64,000 nt of DNA. Origin: Escallonia rubra. Taxonomy: Eukaryota; Streptophyta; Magnoliopsida; Escalloniales; Escalloniaceae. Made by a program: the position numbers and the translations under genes. This document shows positions 11,269 through 23,077 of the stretch, piece after piece; positions within the stretch are counted from its first letter, which is position 1; each line of letters starts with the position of its first letter. The DNA lies in the NCBI GenBank assembly GCA_033065855.1, contig JAVXUO010001608.1, positions 115,926-179,925 of the forward strand. The letters run 5' to 3'. The notes under the pieces are model-generated. The model saw only the letters and a list, made by a program, of their open reading frames with translations. It searched no databases and was not told the DNA's origin.

Positions 11269-11650
11269 GGCGGTGCTCAGTAGAGCCATAGCAGTATGAA
11301 GTTGCAAGAACAAAGGTGGACTTTCTTTTTTGAGGGGTGGGGCTGGGGTTCGGAGTCGATTTCTTGCGGTTCCACATTAGTAGCAAGAAACTCCTCATAT
11401 GATGACGCTTCTCTCTCAGAAACTCGTTCTTGCGATCCCAAGTTAGGAGCTCCATGAGATGAAGTCCCAAGCTAAAATGGGAATTCAATCCCGTCTGCTG
11501 AACTGAGATGCATAGAACAAATGGAAGAGTACCAGAAAATCAAGCCCATTTCGACTCGTTTCCTTGTTTCCCTCTTCTTTCAAGTCCTTAAAGCCCCCTT
11601 GTCCGTTGCTGACTACCGTCATCGTGAGAACAGAGTTTGTTAGTAAGTGC

Positions 11651-11702
11651 ACGCTCTCTCTCTCTCTCTCCCCCCCCCCTTCCCCCTCTTCTCCCTCTCC
11701 CT
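11651..11702 (+). repeat. Pyrimidine tract (CT)n-C9-CCCTCTTCT
   Basis: CTCTCTCT repeats passing into a run of C and then CCCTCTTCTCCC. Simple sequence. Confidence 0.9.
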
Positions 11703-12654
11703 CTTCTATTCACTTTTGGCCCATGTCCAAACCTTAAGATGGGAGATGTGCCGCCTAGAAGTGTCTCGAGAAGTGAACAGCAGCAGCAAAACTATTGTTA
11801 CTTTTGTTATTCTCAAAGGCAAGTAGCCAGGAGCCACTTGATGTGAAAAGAAATAACAATTCCCTGTCGCTTAAGGTACTTTCAAGGAAAAAAGCATGCA
11901 CACAAGTGTAACATATACTAAACAAATGGTAATACTATTTTCGCATCTATTTATTCAAGCCGCTCCCAACCTTAGATTTCTCCAAGGGCTTATGCTCCCC
12001 AGCCCCCATTCTTGCTCCCACCCTCGCCCCCGGCCCCGCTTCATGCAAGTAAGGGTTCTACTACTTTTACTTGGGTTTAGATACTACATTCGCACACGGA
12101 TCACCAGATGCTTATCTACCAGGTATTTTGTAAAAGAAATGCAAACTTACATGATTGTTTTAACCCTAACTTGTTGTAAACTGAATCCCCACTTATTTTA
12201 AAGCTGTCTAGTTTTGGCACATAACTCTACTTGCATGTTTAACACGTCTCACAAACCAAGCTTTTTACCATGTCAACCTTTAAACAGGCTGCTTAAGTGT
12301 TTAGAATCATTTAGGGGTAAATACACTTTAGTACCCCAAAGTTACCCGGAAATCTCACTTGAGCACCCAAATGTTCGATTTTCACAATTGAGGGTCTGAA
12401 GTATCAATTAGGCCATTAGTAAGTACTTTCATCAAAATCCTTAACTTGGAGGCAATGGAATACCATACTAGGAAGGAGCTCAAAAATAACCTAGACCCTG
12501 GTCAGAGGATTCAATGTCACTAAGGGGCTAACGGCCCAATAAGACTTTTTGACCTTTCAATGAAAAGACTATCATCTTATCATCTTATGCAACTTATGGA
12601 AACTGCTGGTGTGCCATATTGAAAGAACATAGAAAGAATAATGAGGCAGTTTAC

Positions 12655-15600
12655 CTGTGCATTACATCCCAACCAGCAGGTAAGAAACGAGGATGAACAG
12701 CTTCGACAAAAACCTGTCTCCATCTCTGACAAAACTGACTAATCCCATTATCCCCATACTTCTTAAGTAGATGATCGACAACTTGTTTCCCATGTGGCCC
12801 ATGTCCTAGTAGTGATAACTTCGAGTTACGTGTCAATGGGGCACCGCCATCAGAAGTAGGGTAGAGTGAAGAAACTGTTCCATTTGATAGACTTCTTTCA
12901 GAATTAAAATCAGACTCCAATTCAGAGTTCATATCCATGCTATCAGAGACGGAGGCTTCCTCACTATCTAAGCGTACCAATGAAGGGTCTCTTTCGTCCT
13001 TGCTGCTTGTATCTCCATTTGATACGTGAGACCCATCTACATCATCACTGTTTAATGCATTATCAGATATGGATGGTATCCCATTATTCTCCACTTCCTC
13101 AACTAGACTGAGGCTCTTTGTTGATTGTTTTACTAAAAAACCTCTCTTTTTCTCAAACCGTCTTTTCTCATGTGGACTCATTCCAACTAACAAAGCTCTT
13201 TCCAGGTCCTCTTCTGTTATATCTCTTCCCCCATAATACCTCATGACAATCTGCAAAGGCAATAAGAATGAAACACATCTTTAAGAAGAGCTTAATATCC
13301 GTAACTTCAACTTCTAGAAAACTCTCATACCACATCTAATCTAAAAAAAGAGCATTGTGCTCGGAAGTACGCATATGATTTCCAAAGTCAACATTCAAGT
13401 TATGCTTTCACACCTGTGTCAGTTCTTCGTGACGCTTAGGTGGCATTCTTGTTCCATGGCGCAAGAGAGCCATAGACGCTGATCGCAACTCTAAAGGAGA
13501 AACGCCTGTGTCGTGAATATGCACTACAGATGAAGATGATGCAGATATATCTTGTGCTTGACTAGAATCAATTACTTTACGGATGAAAAGAGGTATTCCA
13601 AATTCTGCAGATATCTGTTTCTTATACTTCTCAGCAGCAGCATGAGCAACTTCATGACAATCCACACAAAGTAAGACAATATCATGAGATCGATGGCTTT
13701 TCAAGTGTTCTGGAAAGTGTATTCTGTAGCAGGAGGGTATAACTCGATAGCGTAAATAGTGATTTCCTTCACCACAGCCAACACATATATTTTTTTTACT
13801 GTTTGTATAGAAATTATTGTCCTCATCTTCAGGAAAACCTTTGGGTTCGAAAAGAAGCATTATGGCAGGTGGGTTTTCCTCAACAAGTTTTGCCAAGTCC
13901 CGACGAAGATACCTGTTGCAAGCCAAATTGCATATAAGTCCATGAAGATACAGCATATCCAAAATCCAATAATACACACACAGTTGTTTGACAAATTAAA
14001 CAAATGCAAAGTTATAAATTGAATGGAGATGAAATACAGGTTACCACTAACCATTCAAGTTTTCTGCGATCACAATAACATAGTAGGCGGCCGTCATTTG
14101 CATATATCCTACAGTTGTGATAAACTGGAGATTTGCAGGAAAACTTCTGAACAAACAGCTCACGTGAAGCCCTCCGACCAACTTGTTTTGCACTTTTCTT
14201 ACCATTTTCCTTGGAAACTAATCTAGTTGTTAGTTTCATGTTACTTTTGGACAATAGACCATAATTGTAAACAGATAGAGGACAACTCCCGTTTGGACCC
14301 AGGACCTTTTGAAGAGTAAGTTGAAAGATCTCATCAGGCTTGTCTATCACGTTTTGGAAGAAATAACTTAATTCTTCCACATGACTGCAAACTACAGGAG
14401 ACGGGGATTGGATGGAAGAAGCGAGATTCAGAGAATCAACATTTAGATCAGCTCGTACTATGGTGTCATATATATCAGTTTCACTCAGTGGAAAAATATT
14501 TGCAAGAGCAACCACGGCCTGATCTGATAAAAAATATCTCAAGTTCTCATCATGCACACGAGCCTGAAAACACATCAACATAGTGAGCAGAAAGACAACA
14601 AGTTCAACTTTATCTTCTCTTACCATAATCAAATAAGGAGCCTGGAAGGGCATGCACATAGCATGAGAGGCAAATATACAAGTTCCTACTTTTGTTGCCT
14701 CGGACGAAAATAAAAATAACTAGTGAATACCACATTCTAGAGGAACCACAGATTGAAGCCATTACCAGTCAAATAAAGGAAACAGAAATAACGCATAAAA
14801 TGAAAACTTCGAGTGTCAGAAGGCATTAGACTTCCCCACTTTCGGGAATTCTACATTAAATATTCATTGGTTCATAAGCAGTTCTGCTAAAGTGAGTTTT
14901 GAAGGTGGTGTCAATGTAAACAAACATGCCTAGTTGCACCAGTAATAGACGTAAAGGTAAAGTAGAACTTAATGCAAATATAACTTGTTGACATAAGGTA
15001 AATTCTAAAGGAGCCAGACAACAGCCTTCATTACTTTTTAGCTGCTTGCTTGATTACTAAGAGGGATTAAGGGTTCAGCCACGGTTTACCTGATGCTAGG
15101 TGGAGACCAGTTTAATAATCTGACCAGGCATGCAATTGGTAAACACCAGCATATAAGAATTATAACACAGACAAGCTCAACCTCATCTTATGCACATCCC
15201 ATCATTGTACTAAATGAACTTACATAACTAACTTGTATTGGAAATTGATCCCCATTTACTACTTTTGGTGAACGAATTGATAATCAATTAAGTTAGGTTA
15301 ATGATGAAACAATTATTCAGGCTGCTGAGGGAAGTCATGGACAATAGTAGGCAATTTTTAACTTCTACAGCAAGGCTCATTTGCACTTGTCTCCTTCGCC
15401 TTCTTGTCCGCATATGAAGGATAATATAAAACTACGATATCGACAAAGTGAATAAGAATAAAGATAAATTCTTCCGAAATCAATTGTCAATCAATACTCT
15501 AAGACGGCAAGATGAAAAAATGTCACGAAAAAGCAGATAAAAACTAAAGAAGATGACGTAGGCAAAAGAATATGATTTCATATATCAAATCTTTAAGGAA

Positions 15601-18600
15601 ATGAGGTAGGATCATTAGTTTAAGCACAATGGCATGAAGACTAATCTGGAACAGTTACACCTTCAGAAGGCTTATTTTGTTCTGCTGGAGTCACGGTCGT
15701 GGATCTAGATATGCTCAAGAACTTGACAGTAAAAGAAGGCAGAAGTATATAAAAGGCCTATGCACTGAATTCTAATAATCATGTTATCTGGCATTAATAG
15801 CCAAGAGAGGACAAATAACTACAAAGGATGAGGAATTTCGATATTCCATGCTTAATGTGATTAGATCCCAACGCGAAGGAAGCAAGGTTGAAAAGTTGGA
15901 GAAAGGACAAAATTGAAGATAATCTAATAGTAAGAATCCATGTATGCAGATAAACTTACAAGACCAAGCAAAGCTTCTTGATGCCTAGTTCTACAAGCCC
16001 GGAGAGGACTTCAAGGAAATAACAAAGGCTTCAAATGACAGAATTCTAATTATGCATGTAAATAATCAAGATGTAATTTTCCCCTTTTCATCCATCAAAA
16101 GAATTTTCAATAAGCATGATTAATCTGATGTTCAAGTAAACGAACCATTAAGTCCCTCCAAGCACATAATTGCCGCACAATATCCTGTAACTGAATCAAG
16201 AAGAAGATGAGAAGTTAGAAACAACATGATCTAAACCTTCTTTGACCTTAAGTAAGATCTATACATAAGATTACACACCTTAATGTCGCCAAGAACGGAT
16301 AAAGCACTTCCTTGACCATTCAAATGGCGGGAAATTATGGAAGATGCAGCAGATTCTCCTGGATAAGCCTCCGTCTCTTTCGAGAAAAGTTGCAGACAAA
16401 TTGTATTGGAACGCTGGCTAGCCTCGAGAACAAAACGGATTTCGTCATCGAGACAATCTGAGTTTTCTGATACACTAATCATTTTAGGAGTGTGATACTG
16501 ACGGTAAGCAACATAAAAAGGTTTTGAGTCGGCTACAGTTTTATGCCAGAGTTAATACTACATTACCACTCCATACATTTCTTCAACTGTAACATGTTAA
16601 GAAACAGTTTATAACGTATATGTCTTCTTTCTGTTCCATTTTCCTCCTTTTGAGTCCCCCGTTTGTGACCTATACTAACAACTTCTCATCTCCATGGTGT
16701 AAAATTTATTGTGTATAAAGAATAAACCTTAGTTTCAAAAAAAAAAGAGTAATTAACATTGGCTTCAGTGCTCTCTTATCTTTAATTACCCTTATTTATA
16801 AGCACATCAGAAAAACATTGAAATGTTTACCATGATACACAGACAATCCATGGAAGGCTCTGAGGGGGAGGAGGGAAGGGTATGTGTGTTTGGTGTGTGT
16901 GTGTGGGGGGGGGGGGGGGGGGGGGGGGAGAGAGAGAGAGAGAGATGAGTGTAACAGAAGGCATACCATTGTCATGTTCTTTGAGCTCAGTAGCAAGACA
17001 TTCTGCAATATACAATAAATAGTGTGCATCTGTTCGAGCATATTCCACCATTTCTATAGGCAATGGACGTTGTCTCCAGTCTTCACGCTACAATTTCAGA
17101 GGGCAAGATAATGTTGGTTACATGCCTTAGAAATATCTAACAGATTTTCCTTAAGTTTTCTAGTAAGAAAGTGTGGCAGTGGATTTATTAGTGCAAAAAA
17201 CATGGAGGCTTTTTCAGAGCGTTGAAACATGCCATAGACCATCTAGTCTAGCAGATGTAAACAGTTAAAAAAAGTTAGCAAATTAGCTCAAATAGTTCAC
17301 ACCACCTTAGACCATCTAGAGCCTGATGCATTGCCATCTTTTGATTTCTGGCCAAGGTCTACTCATGAAATTATAGAGTACAAGTGTAAGAGAGAAGAGC
17401 TGTTTCATGAACAGATCTGCTAATTGTTCCACCTATATTACTTGCTCTCGTGTGCTCAAGTGTTTAAGATTTGCTCCTTACTCAATATATGGTACACTTA
17501 TATTTCGCTATTCTTTCACTCAATATCTTCTTTGCAGTACAAGCAACAGTACGTCCATATAGCCAAAGTTAACGCCTGAAATGCAAATCACTCTTTTTCA
17601 AGACTAACACAGGTGACTTTTGGTCTTTCTATCTGGGGCAAAAGACTGAATCCACGCATTGACTTTAACTTTCAAAGGGGCATTAACTACTTGTTCCTAA
17701 AAAGTTGGTATTCCAAAATCACATTATTATTTGGGTACAGAGGGAGTAACAGAATCATGTGTGAAGGATATTTCCAGACCTGTAGCAGTTTGTTCTTGGC
17801 AACACCACAATAGGTTTCCAGCAAGTACGCTAATGATTTTTGTGGCTTAGACAATACATCACACGCCTGCAAAGATATAAAAGCCGATGCAGTACAATCA
17901 GTACTCTCACCCACAAACAACTCCCAGAGAAAATGTAACTATGAGATAGAACTATCTCCTTTACTCGTACTTCCCTAGTGAATCACTTGTGTCAAAAGAG
18001 CTTCAGCACTTAAGAATAATGCTATGGGTGTAAAGAGATACTGCATCTCACCTTTGCAGTATCAAATAAGTTGACAACATATATATGGAAGTCTCTTTGT
18101 AGCCAGAGAACATCATTATCAGCACCATGAAACACCTAAAATAAATTAGTCGGTCAATCCCCAAAAGCATCACACACAAGCAATGAACTTTAATCAGAAC
18201 CAACACCTCAAAAGAAACGAAACGAAATGAAAGACCTGATAATGTACGAAGTTACTCACACAAATCAAGTTGCCACATAAATCGAGTTGCCATATTCAAA
18301 ATGTTTACCTTTACATGTACCCATTGCCAATCACTCTATACCTATGCATATGACATCCGTAGATAATAGCAGCAACAAAGCCTCTACCAAAGGTCCCAAA
18401 AGAGAAAATCATATGGCAGTGTAATATAACCCATGCTCACAAGTTACCTTGCAAACTTTAGGATTGGCAAAGACCGGGCGAAGAATTCCCATCACGTCAT
18501 GCAAAGCTATGGAGTCCACCAGATAATCCTTGCTCTTAGTAGATATCTATTTGTAAAAAGGGCAAAACTATAAACGCTTCTCCTCTTTTAGCATTCTAAA

Positions 18601-19679
18601 GAGCCAGACGCACACGCACATACACGGTTCACAATAAACAAAATTTATCATGAAGATTCTTTTTGGAATTCTTTCAAACACAAATGCACAGATTCACCTT
18701 CAAATTTATTAAAAAAGATTCTGTTTGGGAGGTCTACAAGCGCACGAACACACATACATACACATGTCCAAAATATCAAAAAGAGTTCTTTAAGGAGTTC
18801 TACGGGGAATGCACACACAAACGCACACACGGTCAAACTTATCAAAAAGATTTCTTTTTAGTTCTTATAGTCCTACAAGAAATACACACACAAACACACA
18901 AACGTTCAAACTTATCAATTTCTTTTTTAGTTCTACAAGAAACGCACACAACACACGCACGCATGTTCTAAATTATCAAAAAGACTTTTCCCAATGCACC
19001 CACAGTCCCACACACACTTGAAGAAAAATTATTTTGTTTGTGGAACCCTACAAGATGCTCACACGCGCATGCACACACTTGTCCAGAGGTATACCTGCAC
19101 AAGAGCCGTGAACCCCAAAAAGGACCTCAAGCCATGCTGCTCGGTATCCACACCAAACACCCTTTCTCCACTCAACGCCTCAGCGAGTTCCACCAGCTTC
19201 GACTCGGTATCCACCCACACATACGACTCGCCCATCTCAAAATCCGCCTCCCCTTCAAAGAACCGCAATCCCACGTCCGGTTCCCTCAACATGCCACCAA
19301 TCTCTGTTACATACGGGTGCAAACTCGACGCGCCAGACTCTGCCAGCAAAAAAACCGCCGCTAAATGTACCCCAGGGGTTTGCCAAAAAAAAACGCCGCT
19401 AAAACGTGCAATTAGGGTTATCAGAATTGAGAAATGGAGAGAGCGTTTACCTTTGCTCGGAGTGTGGAGCTTGAGATGCTTGAACTGAGAGTAGGAATTG
19501 TCGGCCAGCACGCGCTTGAAGGCGTGCTGTGGCTTTTGCTCCGTTTTGAGGTAGCATGGTTTTGAAGATTGTTCCTGCTTCTGTTTCCGTTTCTTGCGTC
19601 TTGCTGCGAGGAGTACGGAGATTGCTGCCCAGCAACAGGCAATTGCTACTGCAACTTTGATCTTGCTTTTGTTTTCCAT
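12655..19679 (-). CDS. RRP6L3: RRP6-like protein 3, EXD2-type DEDDy 3'-5' exonuclease
   Basis: Predicted RNase D/RRP6-family exonuclease. Eleven exons on the minus strand, all GT..AG and phase-consistent: 19679-19451, 19339-19095, 18546-18448, 18135-18052, 17866-17780, 17087-16967, 16466-16279, 16190-16146, 14563-14052, 13912-13414, 13250-12655, about 901 codons. The ATG at 19679 (MENKSKIK) precedes a membrane segment, residues ~7-25 ([17 protein letters not shown]), and a basic RRKKRKQK. Exo I is FGVDTE (D141, E143), Exo [13 protein letters not shown] (D199), Exo [15 protein letters not shown] (Y264, D268), so the catalytic set is complete. An HRDC-like helix region follows, then an HNH-like metal site with CVGCGE and [11 protein letters not shown], as in EXD2 relatives. 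The reading ends at GWDVMH with two bases of the next codon; the usual short tail is not found nearby. Plant relatives are about 890 aa. The symbol rests on similarity. Confidence 0.93.
16892..16945 (+). repeat. (GT)n-G24-(AG)n tract in RRP6L3 intron 6
   Basis: GTGTGTGT, then 24 G in a row (16905-16928), then AG repeats. It begins about 20 nt after the exon-6 donor (16966). In the RRP6L3 transcript it reads as a long C/U tract; the G-run is on the template strand. Confidence 0.92.
18655..19085 (+). repeat. ~80-90 bp minisatellite with CACACA cores in RRP6L3 intron 2
   Basis: Five to six degenerate units, each with a T-rich TTTTTAGTTCTACAAGAAA-like part, an ACACACAAACGCACACA part and a TCAAACTTATCAAAAAGA part. 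Spacing is about 80-90 bases. It fills most of the intron between exons 2 and 3 and creates spurious Thr/His-rich frames. Confidence 0.8.
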
Positions 19680-19892
19680 TCTTCTCTTTCTTATAAAAAT
19701 TTCAAGAAGACTGAAGAAGAAGTAGTTTGTTTGTGGGCGGCTAAGTTTCAATATATAAAATAGCGTATATGGGCTGGGCTGCTGTCCTATTGGGCCAGAA
19801 ACCCAACATATTGTACAGTTTTTTGGATCGAACTTGGGTTGGGTGAGCGTAGGCCGTAATGCTATAGCACCATAGACTTTAGAGAGGGTAGG

Positions 19893-20315
19893 GATGGCAA
19901 TACGGGGCACCCCGCTCCAACCGATTCACTCCATTCCCCTTTGCCCCGTTTTTTATTTGATGTGCGTGTGCCCCATCCCATCCCATTTCATTTAGACCTA
20001 ATCGGCTTTATGTAATCCGAGTTAAATTGCTGACTTCTAATTTTTTTTTGTTTTAACCAAGTTTTTACTTTAAAAAAAAAGTATTTTCTTAATCTGGTTG
20101 GCAGCGAAAAGTTGTTGTCAGAGTTGGATGGTGGTGATGGTCAATAGTGGCGCCTAGAGTTGGATTGTGGTTCAGAGGCTTTCATCCGCGGTGTGGTCGA
20201 TGGTTGGCAACGGTGATGGCTTCAGAAATTGGCCAGCAATGTGAAGGTGACGGTCAATGCCGATGCCGGGAACCCCCGAAGTTGGTCAGCGGCAGTCGGT
20301 GGCTACCAACTGTGA

Positions 20316-20357
<42 letters not shown>

Positions 20358-20458
20358 GTGTATGGGTTTAAGGTTTTTTAACATCTACTTGGGTTAAGTT
20401 GGGGATGAGAAAAACCCAAACAGTCCCAAGTAATTTTATCCCCATTTGCTACCAAAGT
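19893..20458. mobile_element. Possible hAT-like non-autonomous element
   Basis: TAGGGATGGCAATACGGGG on the left and, reversed, TGGTAGCAAATGGGG on the right look like diverged copies of the widespread plant hAT end TAGGGGTGGCAATGGGG. No target duplication is clear. The interior has TGGTGATGG-rich low-complexity sequence and a (TG)n(AG)n tract. Confidence 0.35.
20316..20356 (+). repeat. Microsatellite (TG)n-(AG)n
   Basis: Pure TG repeats pass directly into GA repeats. Confidence 0.95.
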
Positions 20459-20735
20459 TCTCGTTATCGACAGACCGAAGGGAATTAAATAAATATTGAA
20501 CGGACGTTTAAGCTTACCAAGAATTTCAAAAGTCCAGCGTTTTTCTTCCTTATGCTAAAGGCAGCCTGAGCTATTGTAATTGGGCCTTCTCCACTAACGC
20601 TTCAGGCTTGGGCCTGGGGACCGGACCCAAATGAAGTAACCGCCTTTCAGTTTTTCAAAAGTTCGTTACAATCGGGTCAGTTCTTTCCCTTCAACCAAAG
20701 CAAAGGGGAGAAGGAAACCCTGCAAATCAAAGAAG

Positions 20736-22479
20736 ATGGCTTCTGCCAACCTAAAAATGGAAGGGAATGAAATCGACGTGGAAGCGATGGAACCCATTTC
20801 TCTTTCCGACCCGCTAGAAGAATGTGCTGATATTTCCGAGATTGGAGGTGTGGAGAACAAACATGATGAAGGTGAAACCAATGTTGTCAGAAAGTTCAAG
20901 CGATTCTTGGCCAATATGTGGCAAAAGTTGCTTGATAAGACAAGGGTTCTCGAAGATCTGTGGCCACAATACTGTTGTGGTGGTGGCGAAATGGAAAGAA
21001 CTAGAGCTTACCATGTTTGGCCAGGAAATAACGTAATGCACTACCTCAATATCCTTTTTTCATTTCATAAAGTTTTAATTAAGTCTTTCTTATGATTTCA
21101 CTTGATTTACAGGTATTTTTCTTCAGAGGACGACTAATTTGTGGTCCGGATCCAAGAGGGTTACTTCTAACCGCAGTTTCTATTAGTCTCTCAAGTTGGA
21201 TATTTGCTGTTTATGTTGCAGATGAGTTGCCTAATCATTCTGGTCTCGTAATCACCATCGGTGTGATCTTAACCATAATTGTTAGTGCTATCTGCTCATG
21301 TTTCACTACTTTTTTGCCTTATCTTCAACTTACATTAAACAGATTTGATAGATATAAGAAGATGATGCTTCAATCGTCACAGGCTAAATTTAAATATATA
21401 TAGAGCCAGTTTGATACCTTGTCAGAGTTTCAAGAGGACTTATGGAGTCAAAATACAGTTCTATTACTTACTTTGCAGTTGAGTAGCCAACTGCAGTTTC
21501 TTGTTGTAACCAAAAGCACCACAATCACTCCGTGATAAGTAATGTCTAAAGCACCCAATACTGAACTACTTAATTCTCTTACCTATAGAACTGATTTTAC
21601 AGTATATTCCAATGCAGGTTCTTGTGAACTTGATACTGGTTAGTATGATTGATCCAGGAATTGTTCCAAGGAATGATCAACCATTCGTCTTTGACGAAAT
21701 CGGCTCCAGTGATAGAACTAGAAAGAAAAGGGTGATTAATGTCAATGGATTGGAACTAAAATTGAAGTATTGTCGGGTCTGTAAGATCTATCGTCCACCT
21801 AGGAGCTGCCATTGTGCTGTTTGTGACAACTGTGTGGAGAATTTTGATCACCACTGCCCTTGGATTGGTCAATGCATTGGACTGGTACATATTGCCGAGA
21901 ACCCTGCACCTTCTTGCTACATATACTCACTCCCTATAAGTCTAAAACACGATATCTTGATGTGCAGCGAAACTATCGATTTTACCTGACTTTTTTAGTC
22001 ACGGCACTAGTTTTCTTTGCATACATATTTGCCTTTTCTTGCTGGAGAGTCCACCAAAGGATGTCGCAAAGTGGCACTGGGATTTTCTCGATGCTAAGGA
22101 ACCGCCCTGAAATTCTGGCGTTGGCTTCTTTCAGTTCTGCTGCTATTGCATTCCTTGCTGGCCTTACGGGTTACCATGCCTATCTTATTGCTACAAATCA
22201 GGTTTGTCTACAGATTTTTGGTGTTAGTTTCAGTCCGTGACTGCCAATTTTATAGAGACGAGTTTAATCGAACATATTGTGAATGCTGCATTTTGCCTAA
22301 TGCAGACAGCTTATGAGAATTTCCGGCAACGTTATTCTGGCTCTAGAAATCCCTATGACAAAGGAATTTTAAGCAATATCATGGACACTTTGTTCATGCG
22401 ACTTCCACCTTCTAGAGTTGACTTTCGAGCAGAAGTAGCGCCATGGTGGTCTGGCTGTAGTGATGGTGATGGCAAATGA
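20736..22479 (+). CDS. DHHC-type protein S-acyltransferase (PAT)
   Basis: Transfers palmitate from acyl-CoA through a cysteine intermediate to cysteines of target proteins at endomembranes or the plasma membrane. Five exons, all phase 0 with GT..AG: 20736-21032, 21113-21280, 21618-21884, 21968-22201, 22306-22479; 379 aa and TGA stop. The ATG has good context (GAAGATGG). Residues ~90-115 give YHVWPGNN then RGRLICGPD, the plant PAT hallmark. Four membrane segments: two in exons 2-3 and two in exon 4. DPG lies at 167-169. The zinc-binding cysteine-rich domain has [20 protein letters not shown] and DHHC at 232-235, followed by [15 protein letters not shown]. The TTxE motif is TAYE at 323-326. Every key residue is present. 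The substrate is unknown and the exact PAT number cannot be given. Confidence 0.95.
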
Positions 22480-23049
22480 TTTTTTCCTCTTGGAAGCAGC
22501 ATTTTGGTTGGCAAGCCCAACCATTTCAGTTGTTTAACTAACTCTTGTACAATGGAATACTTCATTCTTGTTTCAATAACGAGCCTGAACAATGAGACAC
22601 TTATATAATGAGATAAATTAATGTGCATATGGGCAATTTTTTGCCTATCAGCAAATTTTCTACATTCTCAAGTACATCAAATGATCCCTCTCCCTTATCA
22701 GAATACAAAGTACTATGGCTGGAATCTAGGACCGTGAATTGCGCTAGGGTTAACGAAAGGACGTGTAGTATGTTGGGAATTTTCCACAATTGATCCCTAC
22801 CTTATTGAACTTTGTACTAGAAGGTATAAAATGCAAAAAGAATCAATCAAATTGATTGATTGGTTTGAGAGATATTAACTCTCAAAGATTAACATTTAAT
22901 AAGGTTGAATAGGGTCATGATGTGAGTTCTCACATGACTTAGGAAATGAAAAAGTTAAGGGTATTTAAATGGTCTGTGACATACCATATTGTTCTAGAAA
23001 CACATGGTATGCATGGTCATGCACTCGCACAGGTGCACCGCACGCGCAC

Positions 23050-23077
23050 GCGATGGCGATGGCGATGGCGATGGCAG
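23050..23077 (+). repeat. (GCGATG)4-5 hexanucleotide repeat
   Basis: CGATGG is repeated four times, next to an alternating CGCACGCGCACGCG stretch. Confidence 0.9.

Larger units (their letters stand above)
9502..12654. other. Intergenic DNA downstream of RRP6L3, no gene seen
   Basis: The 3' UTR, and perhaps the last small exon, of the minus-strand RRP6L3 gene should lie in its right part. Otherwise it holds microsatellites, a diverged duplication and, at about 12312, one GGGGTAAATACACTTTAG end of a TIR-type element with no partner. Open frames here are short and low-complexity. Confidence 0.5.
19680..20735. other. Divergent upstream region shared by RRP6L3 and the DHHC gene
   Basis: 1056 bp separate the two start codons, so both promoters and leaders lie here. 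A TATATAAAA-type stretch is at 19752-19760, about 75 nt from the RRP6L3 start, but it reads better on the plus strand, so it is not assigned. The middle is occupied by a likely insertion (19893-20458) and a microsatellite. Confidence 0.6.

Noticed and set aside
11093-11488. 131-codon minus-strand frame
   Set aside because: Built around the GA microsatellite (Leu-Ser repeats) and opens with a non-ATG codon; no family resemblance.
12305-12420. GGGGTAAATACACTTTAGTACC, like one end of a Mutator-type element
   Set aside because: No inverted partner or 9-bp duplication nearby; at most a truncated end.
16796-17063. Two minus-strand frames with Pro and Ser-Leu runs
   Set aside because: They are the real RRP6L3 exon 6 read through its donor into the C/U simple tract, plus a shadow frame.
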